Shown here piece by piece: positions 9,613-18,255 of a DNA stretch of 64,000 nucleotides. Location of the stretch: the NCBI GenBank assembly GCA_903945495.1, contig CAJAVU010000021.1, forward strand, positions 1-64,000, in the 5' to 3' direction. The notes under the pieces are model-generated. The model searched no databases, was not told the origin of the DNA, and worked only from the letters and a program-made list of their open reading frames with translations. The position numbers and the translations under genes were made by a program. This DNA comes from an uncultured Flavobacteriales bacterium. Its GTDB lineage: Bacteria > Bacteroidota > Bacteroidia > Flavobacteriales_D > Crocinitomicaceae. How positions within the stretch are numbered: position 1 is the stretch's first letter; each line of letters starts with the position of its first letter.

Positions 9613-11843
9613 GGTTTAATTTCTGACTCTTTTTTATACCCCAAATAAACAATTTTGTACGAATAATCTGGATGCTCTGCGTTCATTGTTGGAGCAATTG
9701 GAGATAATTTCCCAGAACTTGAAGTCATTAGAATTTGTGTGAAAGTTGCAACTGGAACCTGTGTGTTTTCGCCAGCTACTGTAGAATAAAACTCAATTTT
9801 ATACCAATGACGTTTGCTTTTTAAGAGTTTCATGGTTGATTTTTTCAAACCACTAATTTCAAAATTAAGGTTATCCGTTTCATACTTTATCGCTTGTGCT
9901 CCTTCCTTGGAATAATTGTCTGTAAACCCTTCAAATCCAGTTAGAACCTCATGATGATACACATCGTTGTAAACTCTTGGAATACAAGCATACTCATTGA
10001 AATCATAAGGAAAACCATCTTCATCTATAGCAAAATAACAGGGTTTACTTTCTGCAGTTGTACTCGTGATTAAATGATTCATGCACTCATTTGTTTGTCC
10101 TAAATTGCGCCAATAATAACTAGCATTATGCACCCAACCAACGACTTGATCTTTGGATTCATTTACCAACGCATAATTTTCAATTAAACGATTCTTACGC
10201 GCAAATTCTGAACCATCAACTGCCAATTCGTTGTTTTCCCATTTTTGGGGATGAAACTGACCACTTCGCAAATCTACCCCTTCAAAAAACTGCGCTAATG
10301 CTTTCAAATCTTTGTAATAGCCGAAATCGTGAATTCCACCATCCCACCACCAATCCATTCCAGTACCAAAATCTCCCATCATTGCGGTTGACCAAATGCT
10401 ATTGTGGTATTCAATTCCTGAACAACAGTACATTGCGATTTTGCTTGGTCCTATTTCTTCCATCATCACTGGTTTGCGATATTTATCCCAGAATTTCTCA
10501 ATTTGATCGTATCTCTTTTTGAAATTAATATCTTTCGTTTCACCATAGTTGTGTAATGCAACAACATCCGACAATTCAAAAAATCCTCCTTTTCCTTTCA
10601 ATTCGCGGTCGTACGGGGTAGCGTGTGAATGCACGAATAAAGTATGTTTATTCAACGCTGAATCGATGAATTGTTGTTGATCGGCAATCCATTTTATCAG
10701 CATTGAAGCGGCTTCATCTTCAGACATTGTTCCGCCATCATTAAAATCAGAACCATCTTCAGTATCCGCCATCAACTTCGAATACCAACGATCCACTTCA
10801 GAATAACTATAAAAAGCCATATTCGGACTATATCCCCAGCGAGCGAACAAATATCTTAAATTGTTTCGTTGCCATTTTAATACTTCTTCATTCGTAAAGT
10901 ACTCTTCCACCGATTTCAAATCAAATGCAATTCTGTATGAATTCGTTGACCATTTTATCGGATCCCATTCGTTCAAATCACTCACTTCCACATGATGTCG
11001 AAATAAAGTAAAGTAAACGCCATCCTTTTCACATTGTTCCAACATGCGGTCAAAACCCATCATTTCATCCATTTTTCCGATATAATTATCATGAATTGGC
11101 CAATCTGGTAATGCTGCTTGACCTGCTAATTCGAAACGTGTAAAATTACCTCCAGCCGCAATTAGTTCCTTCAATCCTTGTACGTGTCTATTGACTTGTG
11201 ATGGTAAATAAGTGCACGCTCCGGCACTCGATATATTGTTGGTGACTGCAAAAAATGGTTCCTTGGTTTCACTGTAATACATCCAGCGATCTTGATCTGA
11301 TCCGCTAGCTGAAATTGATAGATAACCCTTGTGATTGGACGAAACACATTCAATTTGCTCACCTTTAACAAGTTGATATGTCTTCGTCCCTTGAATAATT
11401 TCCACATCCATTTTCCATATTCCTACTTGATTAGGTGCAAATCGAACCCGCCAGGGAAAGCTTGTTGTGTCAGATTGATATTCATTGATGTATTTTGATG
11501 GCTCTAATCCTTCTGTTCTCAAGACTGGCTTAAATGGTTTATAATAAAAACCAAAGCAAGTAGTTTTTTCACCATTTGGTGCATAAAAATGAACACGAAA
11601 ATCAATATGTTCTGGGTCAAAAGGATTTATTCCCGATTTTGCCCCTATAAAAAAGTTATCAATACGTGTTGATAGTACACTTGGTAATTTAAACCCATAT
11701 TCCAGTCGTTTGTATTTTTCAATTTGTCCTGTTTCTCCATGTTTATCAACACGGTAATACCCAAAATCTGGATATTCCTGGGCGACAACACGTGTAAAAC
11801 AAATTGTGAAAACAAGGGAAAGGAGAAAAACTACAAAGCGCAT
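9609..11843 (-). CDS. Secreted DUF5060/clan GH-A glycoside hydrolase-like protein
   Basis: The ATG at 11843 gives 744 residues and starts directly with a signal peptide (MRFVVFLLSLVFTICFTRVVAQ). The frame is open to a TTG 24 bases upstream, which would put charged residues ahead of the signal. The N-terminal ~190 residues look like a DUF5060 domain (WRVRFAPNQVGIWKMDVEI). A TIM-barrel-like domain follows, with a likely acid/base Glu in AFYSYSEVDRW and a likely nucleophile Glu in KPVMMEEIG, plus an aromatic-rich FGTGMDWWWDGG strand, as in clan GH-A (GH5-like) enzymes. The C-terminal part is beta-rich. No T9SS tail is visible, so it may be periplasmic or surface-attached by another route. The polysaccharide substrate is unknown. 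It is a single gene, tail to tail with gpsA. Confidence 0.75.
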   Translation of the reverse strand: MRFVVFLLSLVFTICFTRVVAQEYPDFGYYRVDKHGETGQIEKYKRLEYGFKLPSVLSTRIDNFFIGAKSGINPFDPEHIDFRVHFYAPNGEKTTCFGFYYKPFKPVLRTEGLEPSKYINEYQSDTTSFPWRVRFAPNQVGIWKMDVEIIQGTKTYQLVKGEQIECVSSNHKGYLSISASGSDQDRWMYYSETKEPFFAVTNNISSAGACTYLPSQVNRHVQGLKELIAAGGNFTRFELAGQAALPDWPIHDNYIGKMDEMMGFDRMLEQCEKDGVYFTLFRHHVEVSDLNEWDPIKWSTNSYRIAFDLKSVEEYFTNEEVLKWQRNNLRYLFARWGYSPNMAFYSYSEVDRWYSKLMADTEDGSDFNDGGTMSEDEAASMLIKWIADQQQFIDSALNKHTLFVHSHATPYDRELKGKGGFFELSDVVALHNYGETKDINFKKRYDQIEKFWDKYRKPVMMEEIGPSKIAMYCCSGIEYHNSIWSTAMMGDFGTGMDWWWDGGIHDFGYYKDLKALAQFFEGVDLRSGQFHPQKWENNELAVDGSEFARKNRLIENYALVNESKDQVVGWVHNASYYWRNLGQTNECMNHLITSTTAESKPCYFAIDEDGFPYDFNEYACIPRVYNDVYHHEVLTGFEGFTDNYSKEGAQAIKYETDNLNFEISGLKKSTMKLLKSKRHWYKIEFYSTVAGENTQVPVATFTQILMTSSSGKLSPIAPTMNAEHPDYSYKIVYLGYKKESEIKP

Positions 11844-11988
11844 ATAATTGGATTTTAAGTCGTTCAAAGAAACAACATTTTACACAATAAATCCAAAATT
11901 CAAAAATTCACTTATTCACGTTTAATCATTGATAAAATGAACCGTGTAACTCTAGTTTAATTACTAATTTTACCAAAAATTCGAGTTC

Positions 11989-13263
11989 ATGAAAGTTTTT
12001 AAATTTGGTGGTGCTTCAGTGAAAGACGCCAACGCTGTTCGCAATGTTTCCGATATTCTTTCTTTGTTTGATGGAGAGAAGATTACAGTTGTAGTTTCTG
12101 CAATGGGTAAAACAACAAACAAATTGGAAGAAGTTGTTAATGCTTCTGCCAACCGCGATCGAAAAATGTACATGGCCTTGGTGGATGATTTGTATGATTT
12201 TCATATCAAATTATTGGGAGAATTATTTCTGGAAAAACACTATGCAATCTATAATTTGATTGATGATATTTTTGAAAAATTGCGTGATCGCTATTCTGAG
12301 ACATTTTCTGACAATTACAGTTTTGAATACGACCAAATTGTGAGTTTAGGAGAGGTGATTTCCTCACACATTTTAGCAGCTTTCTTATTTGAAAAGGGTC
12401 ATTCAGCTGGTTGGGCAGATGCTCGTAAGCTAATACGAACGAATAATTTGTACCAAGAAGGAAATGTTGATTGGGCTAAAACGGAAGAATTAATTAATAC
12501 CCGTTTCTTACCAGCTTTCAAAGAATTCGATATTCAAGTAACACAAGGATTTATTGGGCACACACCTGAAGGATTTACAACAACATTGGGTCGAGAAGGA
12601 TCAGATTACACTGCTGGAATTTTTGCTCATTGCACGAATGCTGAAAGTGTGACAATTTGGAAGGATGTACCTGGAATGTTGAATGCCGATCCAAAATGGT
12701 TTGATAATACGATTAAACTGGACAGTATTTCGTTCAAAGAAGCAATTGAATTGTCATATTACGGTGCGTCAGTTATACATCCTAAAACGATCAAACCTTT
12801 GCAAAACAAAGGAATTCCGTTGTATGTAAAATCCTTTATCAATCCGCAAGCTGAAGGTACAACCATTCAGGCGTCAACAGCAAAAGACCATTTGATTCCT
12901 TCGTTTATCTTTAAGATGGATCAAGTACTTTTCTCGTTTACAACAAAAGACTTTTCGTTTATCGTTGAGGAAAATTTGAGTGATATTTTCAATCGTTTAT
13001 CGAGTATCAATGCAAAAATCAACTTGATGCAAAATTCAGCCTTAGACTTTTCAATTTTATTAGATCGTAGCAAAGTGAATCCGGAGAACATCATCGAATT
13101 ATTCAAAGACTCCTATACGGTTAAATACAACGAAGGATTGGAATTAGTAACGATTCGTCATTATGACCAAGAAACTTTGGATCGAGTAACGGATAACAAA
13201 GATATTTTGTTGGAACAAAAAACTCGTCAAACAGCGCGTTTAGTCATGAAAGACAAAGGATAA
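11989..13263 (+). CDS. Aspartate kinase (monofunctional)
   Basis: This 424-residue enzyme phosphorylates L-aspartate, the first step toward lysine, threonine, methionine and isoleucine. The N-terminal KFGGASVKDA motif (about residues 4-13), the TQGFIGHTPEGFTTTLGREGSD substrate-binding stretch, the KDVPGMLNADP loop and ELSYYGASVIHP are all family hallmarks. The remaining ~130 residues correspond to the ACT regulatory region, which is divergent. No homoserine dehydrogenase domain is fused. The start is the ATG directly before the KFGG motif. It lies in its own unit upstream of feoA with an 84-base gap, so feoAB probably has a separate promoter. Confidence 0.93.
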   Translation: MKVFKFGGASVKDANAVRNVSDILSLFDGEKITVVVSAMGKTTNKLEEVVNASANRDRKMYMALVDDLYDFHIKLLGELFLEKHYAIYNLIDDIFEKLRDRYSETFSDNYSFEYDQIVSLGEVISSHILAAFLFEKGHSAGWADARKLIRTNNLYQEGNVDWAKTEELINTRFLPAFKEFDIQVTQGFIGHTPEGFTTTLGREGSDYTAGIFAHCTNAESVTIWKDVPGMLNADPKWFDNTIKLDSISFKEAIELSYYGASVIHPKTIKPLQNKGIPLYVKSFINPQAEGTTIQASTAKDHLIPSFIFKMDQVLFSFTTKDFSFIVEENLSDIFNRLSSINAKINLMQNSALDFSILLDRSKVNPENIIELFKDSYTVKYNEGLELVTIRHYDQETLDRVTDNKDILLEQKTRQTARLVMKDKG

Positions 13264-13328
13264 ACATTTTCTTTAGAATCATTCTAAAATACCACAAAAG
13301 AGGTACTGCATTCCTTCCTTAAAACCCT

Positions 13329-13336
13329 TATTTTTG
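13329..13336 (+). promoter_or_regulatory. -7 promoter box of the feo operon
   Basis: TATTTTTG matches TAnnTTTG exactly and ends 11 bases before the feoA ATG, implying a very short leader. I see no good -33 box and no clear Fur-type palindrome here, so iron regulation cannot be claimed from the sequence. Confidence 0.45.
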
Positions 13337-13347
13337 CTCACAAGATT

Positions 13348-13596
13348 ATGAGCAAAGCATTGTCATCCATAAAACCTGGGCAGTTAGTTACTGTTTGTTG
13401 CATTCAAGATTCGGAATTGAAACCGAAGTTGATGGAAATGGGACTAATTGCAGGAAAGGAAGTACGCGTTCTTTTTCGCGCTCCATTTGGTGATCCAATT
13501 GCCATCGATGTTCACGGCTATGTGCTTTCATTGCGCTTAGACGAAGCTGGATTAATTCAGGTCAACGAAACGATTGGTTCGGAAGTTTTTGCCTAA
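13348..13596 (+). CDS. feoA: FeoA ferrous iron transport accessory protein
   Basis: This 82-residue cytosolic protein has the SH3-like fold typical of FeoA: LSSIKPGQLVTVCCIQD, then ELKPKLMEMGLIAGKEVRVLF and a C-terminal YVLSLRLDEAGLIQV strand. It modulates the Fe(II) permease FeoB, encoded nine bases downstream, and is the first gene of the iron-uptake operon. The MEMGLIAG segment is the best family signature. The length is normal. Confidence 0.93.
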   Translation: MSKALSSIKPGQLVTVCCIQDSELKPKLMEMGLIAGKEVRVLFRAPFGDPIAIDVHGYVLSLRLDEAGLIQVNETIGSEVFA

Positions 13597-13605
13597 TTTT
13601 AAGCC

Positions 13606-15561
13606 ATGAAAATTGCCCTTCTAGGAAATCCCAATACTGGTAAAAGTTCGGTGTTCAATATGTTGACAGGATTGCGTCAACAAGTTGGAAATTTCCCTGG
13701 TGTCACTGTCGACAAAAAATTCGGCATTTTCAATTTATCAAACGAAGATCATACCTTAATTGATTTTCCTGGAACCTACAGTATTTACCCACGTTCCAAA
13801 GACGAACAAGTCGTATACGACGTTCTCAAAAATGAACAACATCCAGATTATCCTGAATTAGCAATTGTTGTTGCCGACGAATCAAATCTCGAACGAAATC
13901 TTTTCTTGTTCACGCAAGTCTATGATTTGCAGATTCCTGTGATTTTGGTACTCAACATGGCTGATTTGGCGAAAAAAAATGGGAAATCTATTAATATTCC
14001 TGCATTAGAAGAAGCATTTCCGGGTGCCAAAATAATAGAAACAACAGCACGAGTTGGGATGGGTAAAGAACGACTTTTACAGGCCATTCAATCCATTTCC
14101 AAAGAAAAACATTCGGAACGCTTTTATGCAAATGCACGAATTTGTGATCTTGATGATTCCAAAGGACAAGAAACTGAAGCAACTGAACGTTACGGCTTAA
14201 TCAATGAAATATTAAAGTGTGTTCAAACAACAAGCTCAACCAAAACAGAACAAACTTCGAATAAATTAGATCGAATTTTGGTTCATCCAATTTTTGGTTA
14301 TTTGATTTTTGGTGCCGTTTTGATGATTATTTTCCAATTCATTTTTGCGTTTGCAGCCTATCCAATGGATTTCATTGATGGCGTTTTTGCAGATTTTAGT
14401 GCATGGTTGAGTCAAGAATTGCCAACAGGATTATTTTCAGATTTGATCAGCCAGGGAATTGTTCCTGGAATTGGAGGTGTTTTAGTCTTTATTCCACAAA
14501 TTGCCTTGTTATTTTTCTTTATCGCCTTGCTAGAAGAATCAGGTTATTTAGCGCGCGTTGTATTTATTATGGATCGCATCATGCGTCCGCTTGGCTTAAA
14601 TGGTAAAAGCGTTGTGCCTTTGCTTTCGAGTGTTGCTTGTGCAATTCCAGGTGTTATGGCTACGCGTACAATTTCCGATTGGAAAGAACGTATGATTACA
14701 ATTCTCGTTGCACCCTTGATGAGTTGTAGTGCACGCATTCCAGTTTATACTCTGTTGATTGCTTTGGTAATTCCAAAAGCAACGGTTCTTGGCTTCTTGA
14801 ATTTACAAGGATTGGTTTTGTTTGGTTTGTATACACTTGGCTTAGTTGCGGCATTATTGATTGCGGCCTTGCTGAAACTTCTTATCAAAACGCGTGAAAA
14901 AGGATTTCTTTTATTGGAATTACCGAGTTACAAATCGCCACGTTGGGGCAATGTTGGAATCACCGTTTGGGAAAAGGTTCGTGTCTTTGTGTGGGACGCT
15001 GGAAAGGTCATTTTAGCCATTTCAATCATACTTTGGGCCATGGCGACGTTTGGACCAGGAGATCGCATGGAAAAAGCTGCATTAAACGCCGAAAACCATG
15101 CAAAAGAATTGAAATTATCTCAAAATGAAACTGACCGTTTTGTTGCCTCCGCTAAATTGGAAAATTCGTACATCGGAATCATGGGCAAAGGATTAGAACC
15201 AGTTATCAAACCATTGGGCTATGACTGGAAAATTGGTATTTCATTGATTACGTCTTTTGCTGCTCGTGAAGTTTTTGTTGGTTCGCTAGCTACTATATAT
15301 GCTGTGCAAGAAGATGGTGGTGAAAACAAACGGTTAATTGATCGCATGCGCTCAGAAAAGCGTGCAGATGGAAAACCTGTTTATTCCTTAGCATCCGGCG
15401 CATCCTTGATGGTGTTTTATGTTTTTGCCATGCAATGTATGGCAACTTTAGCCGTCGTGAAACGAGAGACGAAAAGCTGGAAATGGCCACTCATCCAAAT
15501 GGGATTCATGGGAACAATGGCCTATTTAGGAGCATTCATTACGTATTTAATCTTAAGCTGA
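13606..15561 (+). CDS. feoB: FeoB ferrous iron permease with GTPase domain
   Basis: This 651-residue inner-membrane Fe(II) transporter has an N-terminal G domain: G1 GNPNTGKSS (residues 7-15), G2 region PGVTVDKK, G3 DFPGTY, G4 LNMAD. A helical linker and a polytopic membrane domain with two related Gate halves follow. Gate motifs include SSVACAIPGVMATRT and, later, TSFAAREVFVGSLA. The length is somewhat below the ~770 residues of E. coli FeoB, normal for this phylum. Its stop shares one base with the start of the next small gene (TGATG at 15559-15563), indicating coupling. Confidence 0.95.
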   Translation: MKIALLGNPNTGKSSVFNMLTGLRQQVGNFPGVTVDKKFGIFNLSNEDHTLIDFPGTYSIYPRSKDEQVVYDVLKNEQHPDYPELAIVVADESNLERNLFLFTQVYDLQIPVILVLNMADLAKKNGKSINIPALEEAFPGAKIIETTARVGMGKERLLQAIQSISKEKHSERFYANARICDLDDSKGQETEATERYGLINEILKCVQTTSSTKTEQTSNKLDRILVHPIFGYLIFGAVLMIIFQFIFAFAAYPMDFIDGVFADFSAWLSQELPTGLFSDLISQGIVPGIGGVLVFIPQIALLFFFIALLEESGYLARVVFIMDRIMRPLGLNGKSVVPLLSSVACAIPGVMATRTISDWKERMITILVAPLMSCSARIPVYTLLIALVIPKATVLGFLNLQGLVLFGLYTLGLVAALLIAALLKLLIKTREKGFLLLELPSYKSPRWGNVGITVWEKVRVFVWDAGKVILAISIILWAMATFGPGDRMEKAALNAENHAKELKLSQNETDRFVASAKLENSYIGIMGKGLEPVIKPLGYDWKIGISLITSFAAREVFVGSLATIYAVQEDGGENKRLIDRMRSEKRADGKPVYSLASGASLMVFYVFAMQCMATLAVVKRETKSWKWPLIQMGFMGTMAYLGAFITYLILS

Positions 15562-15692
15562 TGCAAGCACTATTGGTAATCGTTTGCATTCTAGTGGCAG
15601 TTTCCTATTTAGGTTGGCAATTCTATCAACGCTTCTTCAAAGCGGATGGGAAATGCGATGGCTGTGCAATTGGCAAGATTCAAGAGAAGTGA
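15561..15692 (+). CDS. FeoB-associated small Cys-containing membrane protein
   Basis: This 43-residue protein starts at the ATG sharing its A with the feoB stop codon. It has one membrane helix (MQALLVIVCILVAVSYLGW) followed by a short tail with lysines and a CDGC motif, then KIQEK. This matches the small FeoB-associated Cys-rich membrane proteins that often follow feoB. The CxxC could bind iron or take part in redox chemistry, but that is inference. Longer starts in the same frame lie inside feoB and would disrupt the hydrophobic N-terminus. Confidence 0.8.
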   Translation: MQALLVIVCILVAVSYLGWQFYQRFFKADGKCDGCAIGKIQEK

Positions 15693-15709
15693 GTAGATTT
15701 TTTTCAGGT

Positions 15710-16321
15710 TTAATAACTATTTAATTTCATTTTTTTCTTTTTCCAATTCTTTGGATTATCAAGAATGTATTGCTCAATTCGATTGTAATCATTCTGATTT
15801 CTAATGATGTGTTCGTAATAATTTCGTTGGAAGATTTTGTTTTTATAAAATTCAGTCCGAGTAAATTGAGAATTTTTTGGAGCGAATGGCGATTCTGTCG
15901 GGGCGAATTGCGATTCGCCCGTACTGTTAAGAAAAAGATTAATCTTTTTCGAGCTTGCGCCTTTAAATCCGCGGATAATAGCGCCAATTGTTTGGGATGG
16001 GCTTTTGGGATTCGAATGAATCCATTCTTTATCCTCTTTTTTTTCCATTTGTGCAGTAATTGTTATGATCATATGCATATGATCAGGCATAATGATAAAT
16101 TCTCCCAAAGCGAGATTTGTCCTTAATTGAATGGTATTTCTCCATTCTTCTTCAAGGATTTTTCCGACGGAATTTAGCATCATTATTCCATCTTCAATTT
16201 TGCCAAATAAATGAATTCGATCTTGGGAAACTATCGTAATAAAATAGCTTCCTTTTTGAGAATAATCATAGTTTGAAAGGCGAATTGATTGCCTGTTTGA
16301 TAGGTTCGAATTAGTTGACAT
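15710..16321 (-). CDS. REP-associated Y1 tyrosine transposase (RAYT / TnpA-REP)
   Basis: This 203-residue HUH-superfamily nuclease is of the RAYT type, a domesticated relative of IS200/IS605 transposases thought to act on REP palindromes. The opening RLSNYDYSQKGSYFITI, the HUH motif His81-Met82-His83 in MPDHMHMII, the IIRGFKG helix and the C-terminal NYYEHIIRNQNDY...YILDNPKNW block are all family hallmarks. Tyr168 or Tyr169 is a candidate nucleophile. Residues 134-155 form a short tandem repeat (TGESQFAP, TESPFAP, KNSQFTR) between the core and the C-terminal block; its DNA is palindromic. The frame is intact. It lies convergent to the feo operon and 52 bases downstream of the MFS gene, behind an AT-rich hairpin that abuts its ATG. 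Confidence 0.88.
   Translation of the reverse strand: MSTNSNLSNRQSIRLSNYDYSQKGSYFITIVSQDRIHLFGKIEDGIMMLNSVGKILEEEWRNTIQLRTNLALGEFIIMPDHMHMIITITAQMEKKEDKEWIHSNPKSPSQTIGAIIRGFKGASSKKINLFLNSTGESQFAPTESPFAPKNSQFTRTEFYKNKIFQRNYYEHIIRNQNDYNRIEQYILDNPKNWKKKKMKLNSY
15881..15920. repeat. REP-like palindromic repeats inside the transposase gene
   Basis: GGGCGAAT (15901-15908) and ATTCGCCC (15913-15920) form a perfect 8-bp stem with loop TGCG. Just upstream, GCGAATGGCGATTC (15882-15895) is a second, imperfect copy with a GAAT/ATTC core stem. A third, decayed copy (GAGTAAATTGAGAAT, near 15860-15874) continues the series. The copies are spaced about 21 bases apart, so each adds seven codons in frame. Confidence 0.7.
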
Positions 16322-16324
16322 TTA

Positions 16325-16354
16325 TATTTTTTCATATTAAAATACGAAAAAATA
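16325..16354 (-). terminator. AT-rich hairpin between the MFS gene and the transposase
   Basis: TATTTTTTC (16325-16333) pairs perfectly with GAAAAAATA (16346-16354). The interior adds TATT/AATA, giving a 14-bp stem with one A/C mismatch and a two-base loop. On the minus strand it follows the MFS stop by about 20 bases and ends 3 bases before the transposase ATG. It could terminate the MFS transcript and also mask the transposase ribosome-binding region. Confidence 0.5.
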
Positions 16355-16373
16355 GCATTCATTTAGTCATCCG

Positions 16374-18215
16374 TCAATGCCCTCCACCGCTCGTTTCATC
16401 AAAAGTTATTCCCTGCTTTTTCAAAATTGAACGTACATATAATGCGAAAAAGGCTAAGTATGCAAAACAACCTACTCCAAAAATAAAAGACTGTTGAATA
16501 CCGATCACATCCGACAATTTTCCTTGAATTGGTGGAATAATTGCACCTCCTAAAATCATCATCACGAGAAAGGCCGAACCTTGCGATTGGTATTTACCCA
16601 AACCTGCCAACGACAATGAGAAAATTGCTGGCCACATGATAGAACAGAATAATCCTGCACTTAAAAAGGCATAAACAGCAATAAGTCCGGTTGACATCAA
16701 ACCAACAAGCATGGCTGCAATTCCTAAAATACCAAACACGCCCAAGGTTAATGCTGGTTTGTCATTCGTAACGTAAAACGCAATAATTTGAATCACAACA
16801 CAAAGGATATACCAATAAAGAGGTGAAACGTTGTATCCTGCCAAACGCGTAAATCCAAGTACTAAACCAAAGGCAATCAATGGAACGATGAAACGTAAAA
16901 TCTGCTTTGTTTGCTGCGTTAGATTAAATGCATTGATTGCACCAGCCCAACGTCCAATCATTAAACTTCCCCAGAACATAGCGATAAATGGCGCGATTTG
17001 AGAAGAACCGTAACCGCCAAATTCTTTTTGTTTTAACAATTCTCCAAGATTACTTCCAATCGCCACTTCTACTCCAACATAAACAAAAATGGCCAACATT
17101 CCCAAGGTTAATTGCGGATATTGCATGGCGCCCCAACCTTTCTTTTGTTTTTTACCGAGGAAGAAAACAGTCAATAACCCACCAACCATTACTACTAAAC
17201 CTCGACCCAACCATATCATTCTGTTATGCTCTAATGGTTTGCGAATCGTATCAATTTCTTTCGTGATTGCCTTTTCCGTATCTTTTTGTTGAACTGAAAG
17301 TGTTTCTATTTTCTTACCATTTTCATCCAATGAAACTTGTTCTAAATCTGCAGCTAACTGCACTAAATCCTTGGCTGCATTGCTTTTGTAACTGCTGAAA
17401 ACTGGAACAAAACACATCCCAACTAAGAGCGTTATTATTACTAAAGAACTCAAGGCTTTCTTGGCAGAAGATGTTTTTTCTTCAGACGTTATTTTTGAAT
17501 CAATAAGTTCATTTTCTGTGTCAACAGATTCGTTTGAAGTAGTTTCCTCCAAACCTATTTTTCCAGCTGGCACTTTTTTCGAAAAACCAAACAAAGCAGC
17601 AACACCTAAAAATAAAGCTCCAACGCATGCATAAAGAATGATGACTTTTGTCAACGAAAGCGCTTTAATCATATCATCACTGATCGCTGAAGCGGTTCCA
17701 AACAAAGCCAACGCGACAATCAATGGTCCGATGGTTGTACCCAAACTATTGATTCCACCACCTAAATTGATGCGATTACTTCCTGTTTTTTCCTCGCCCA
17801 ATAAGATCATAAAGGGATTGGCAGAGGTTTGTTGTAAGGAGAATCCAAGTGCCACAATAAATAAGCCGACCAACATTCCCGTGAAAACGCCTTGGTAAAC
17901 AGAAATAATCATTGCGACAGCTCCTAAAGCTGAGAAAAGCAATCCGTAAACAATACTTTTCTTGTAGCCCCAATGACCTACAATGTCTTTCCCAATGACT
18001 GTGCTGAAGATAAAAAGCCCAAGAGCTCCAATATAATATGCCAAATAGAAAGCAAAATCAATCAACTGACTTTGAAACTGATCTAAGTGAAAATAGTTTT
18101 TACAAAAAGGAATGAATACACTATTCCCTGCGGCGATAAAGCCCCAAAAGAAAAACACGGTTGTAAGCGTAGTAAGCGCTCCGTAATTCGTTGATTTTTG
18201 CTGATTTTCTGACAT
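16374..18215 (-). CDS. Sugar MFS transporter (FucP/GluP-like) with a large central insertion
   Basis: This 613-residue polytopic inner-membrane protein resembles the fucose/glucose-galactose family of major facilitator transporters: an N-terminal TTVFFFWGFIAAGNSVFIP helix, the GADxxG-like motif-A region GYKKSIVYGL and the NPFMILLG/SRINLGGGINSLGT block. Members usually have about 420-440 residues. Here an extra ~120-residue block (about 225-345) separates the two six-helix halves. It holds a helix (LSSLVIITLLVGMCFVPVF), a charged possibly coiled-coil loop, and another helix (GRGLVVMVGGLLTVFFLG). The substrate is probably a hexose, by family only. The start lies 40 bases downstream of the dxs stop, so it may share the dxs transcript. 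Confidence 0.82.
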   Translation of the reverse strand: MSENQQKSTNYGALTTLTTVFFFWGFIAAGNSVFIPFCKNYFHLDQFQSQLIDFAFYLAYYIGALGLFIFSTVIGKDIVGHWGYKKSIVYGLLFSALGAVAMIISVYQGVFTGMLVGLFIVALGFSLQQTSANPFMILLGEEKTGSNRINLGGGINSLGTTIGPLIVALALFGTASAISDDMIKALSLTKVIILYACVGALFLGVAALFGFSKKVPAGKIGLEETTSNESVDTENELIDSKITSEEKTSSAKKALSSLVIITLLVGMCFVPVFSSYKSNAAKDLVQLAADLEQVSLDENGKKIETLSVQQKDTEKAITKEIDTIRKPLEHNRMIWLGRGLVVMVGGLLTVFFLGKKQKKGWGAMQYPQLTLGMLAIFVYVGVEVAIGSNLGELLKQKEFGGYGSSQIAPFIAMFWGSLMIGRWAGAINAFNLTQQTKQILRFIVPLIAFGLVLGFTRLAGYNVSPLYWYILCVVIQIIAFYVTNDKPALTLGVFGILGIAAMLVGLMSTGLIAVYAFLSAGLFCSIMWPAIFSLSLAGLGKYQSQGSAFLVMMILGGAIIPPIQGKLSDVIGIQQSFIFGVGCFAYLAFFALYVRSILKKQGITFDETSGGGH

Positions 18216-18255
18216 AATTTAGCTTTAGAATAGCCAAATTAAGAGAATTTACAGC

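Noticed and set aside
13264-13347. Fur box or riboswitch upstream of feoA
   Set aside because: I found only a small hairpin (TTTAGAA/TTCTAAA at 13272-13288) and no palindrome resembling a Fur site.
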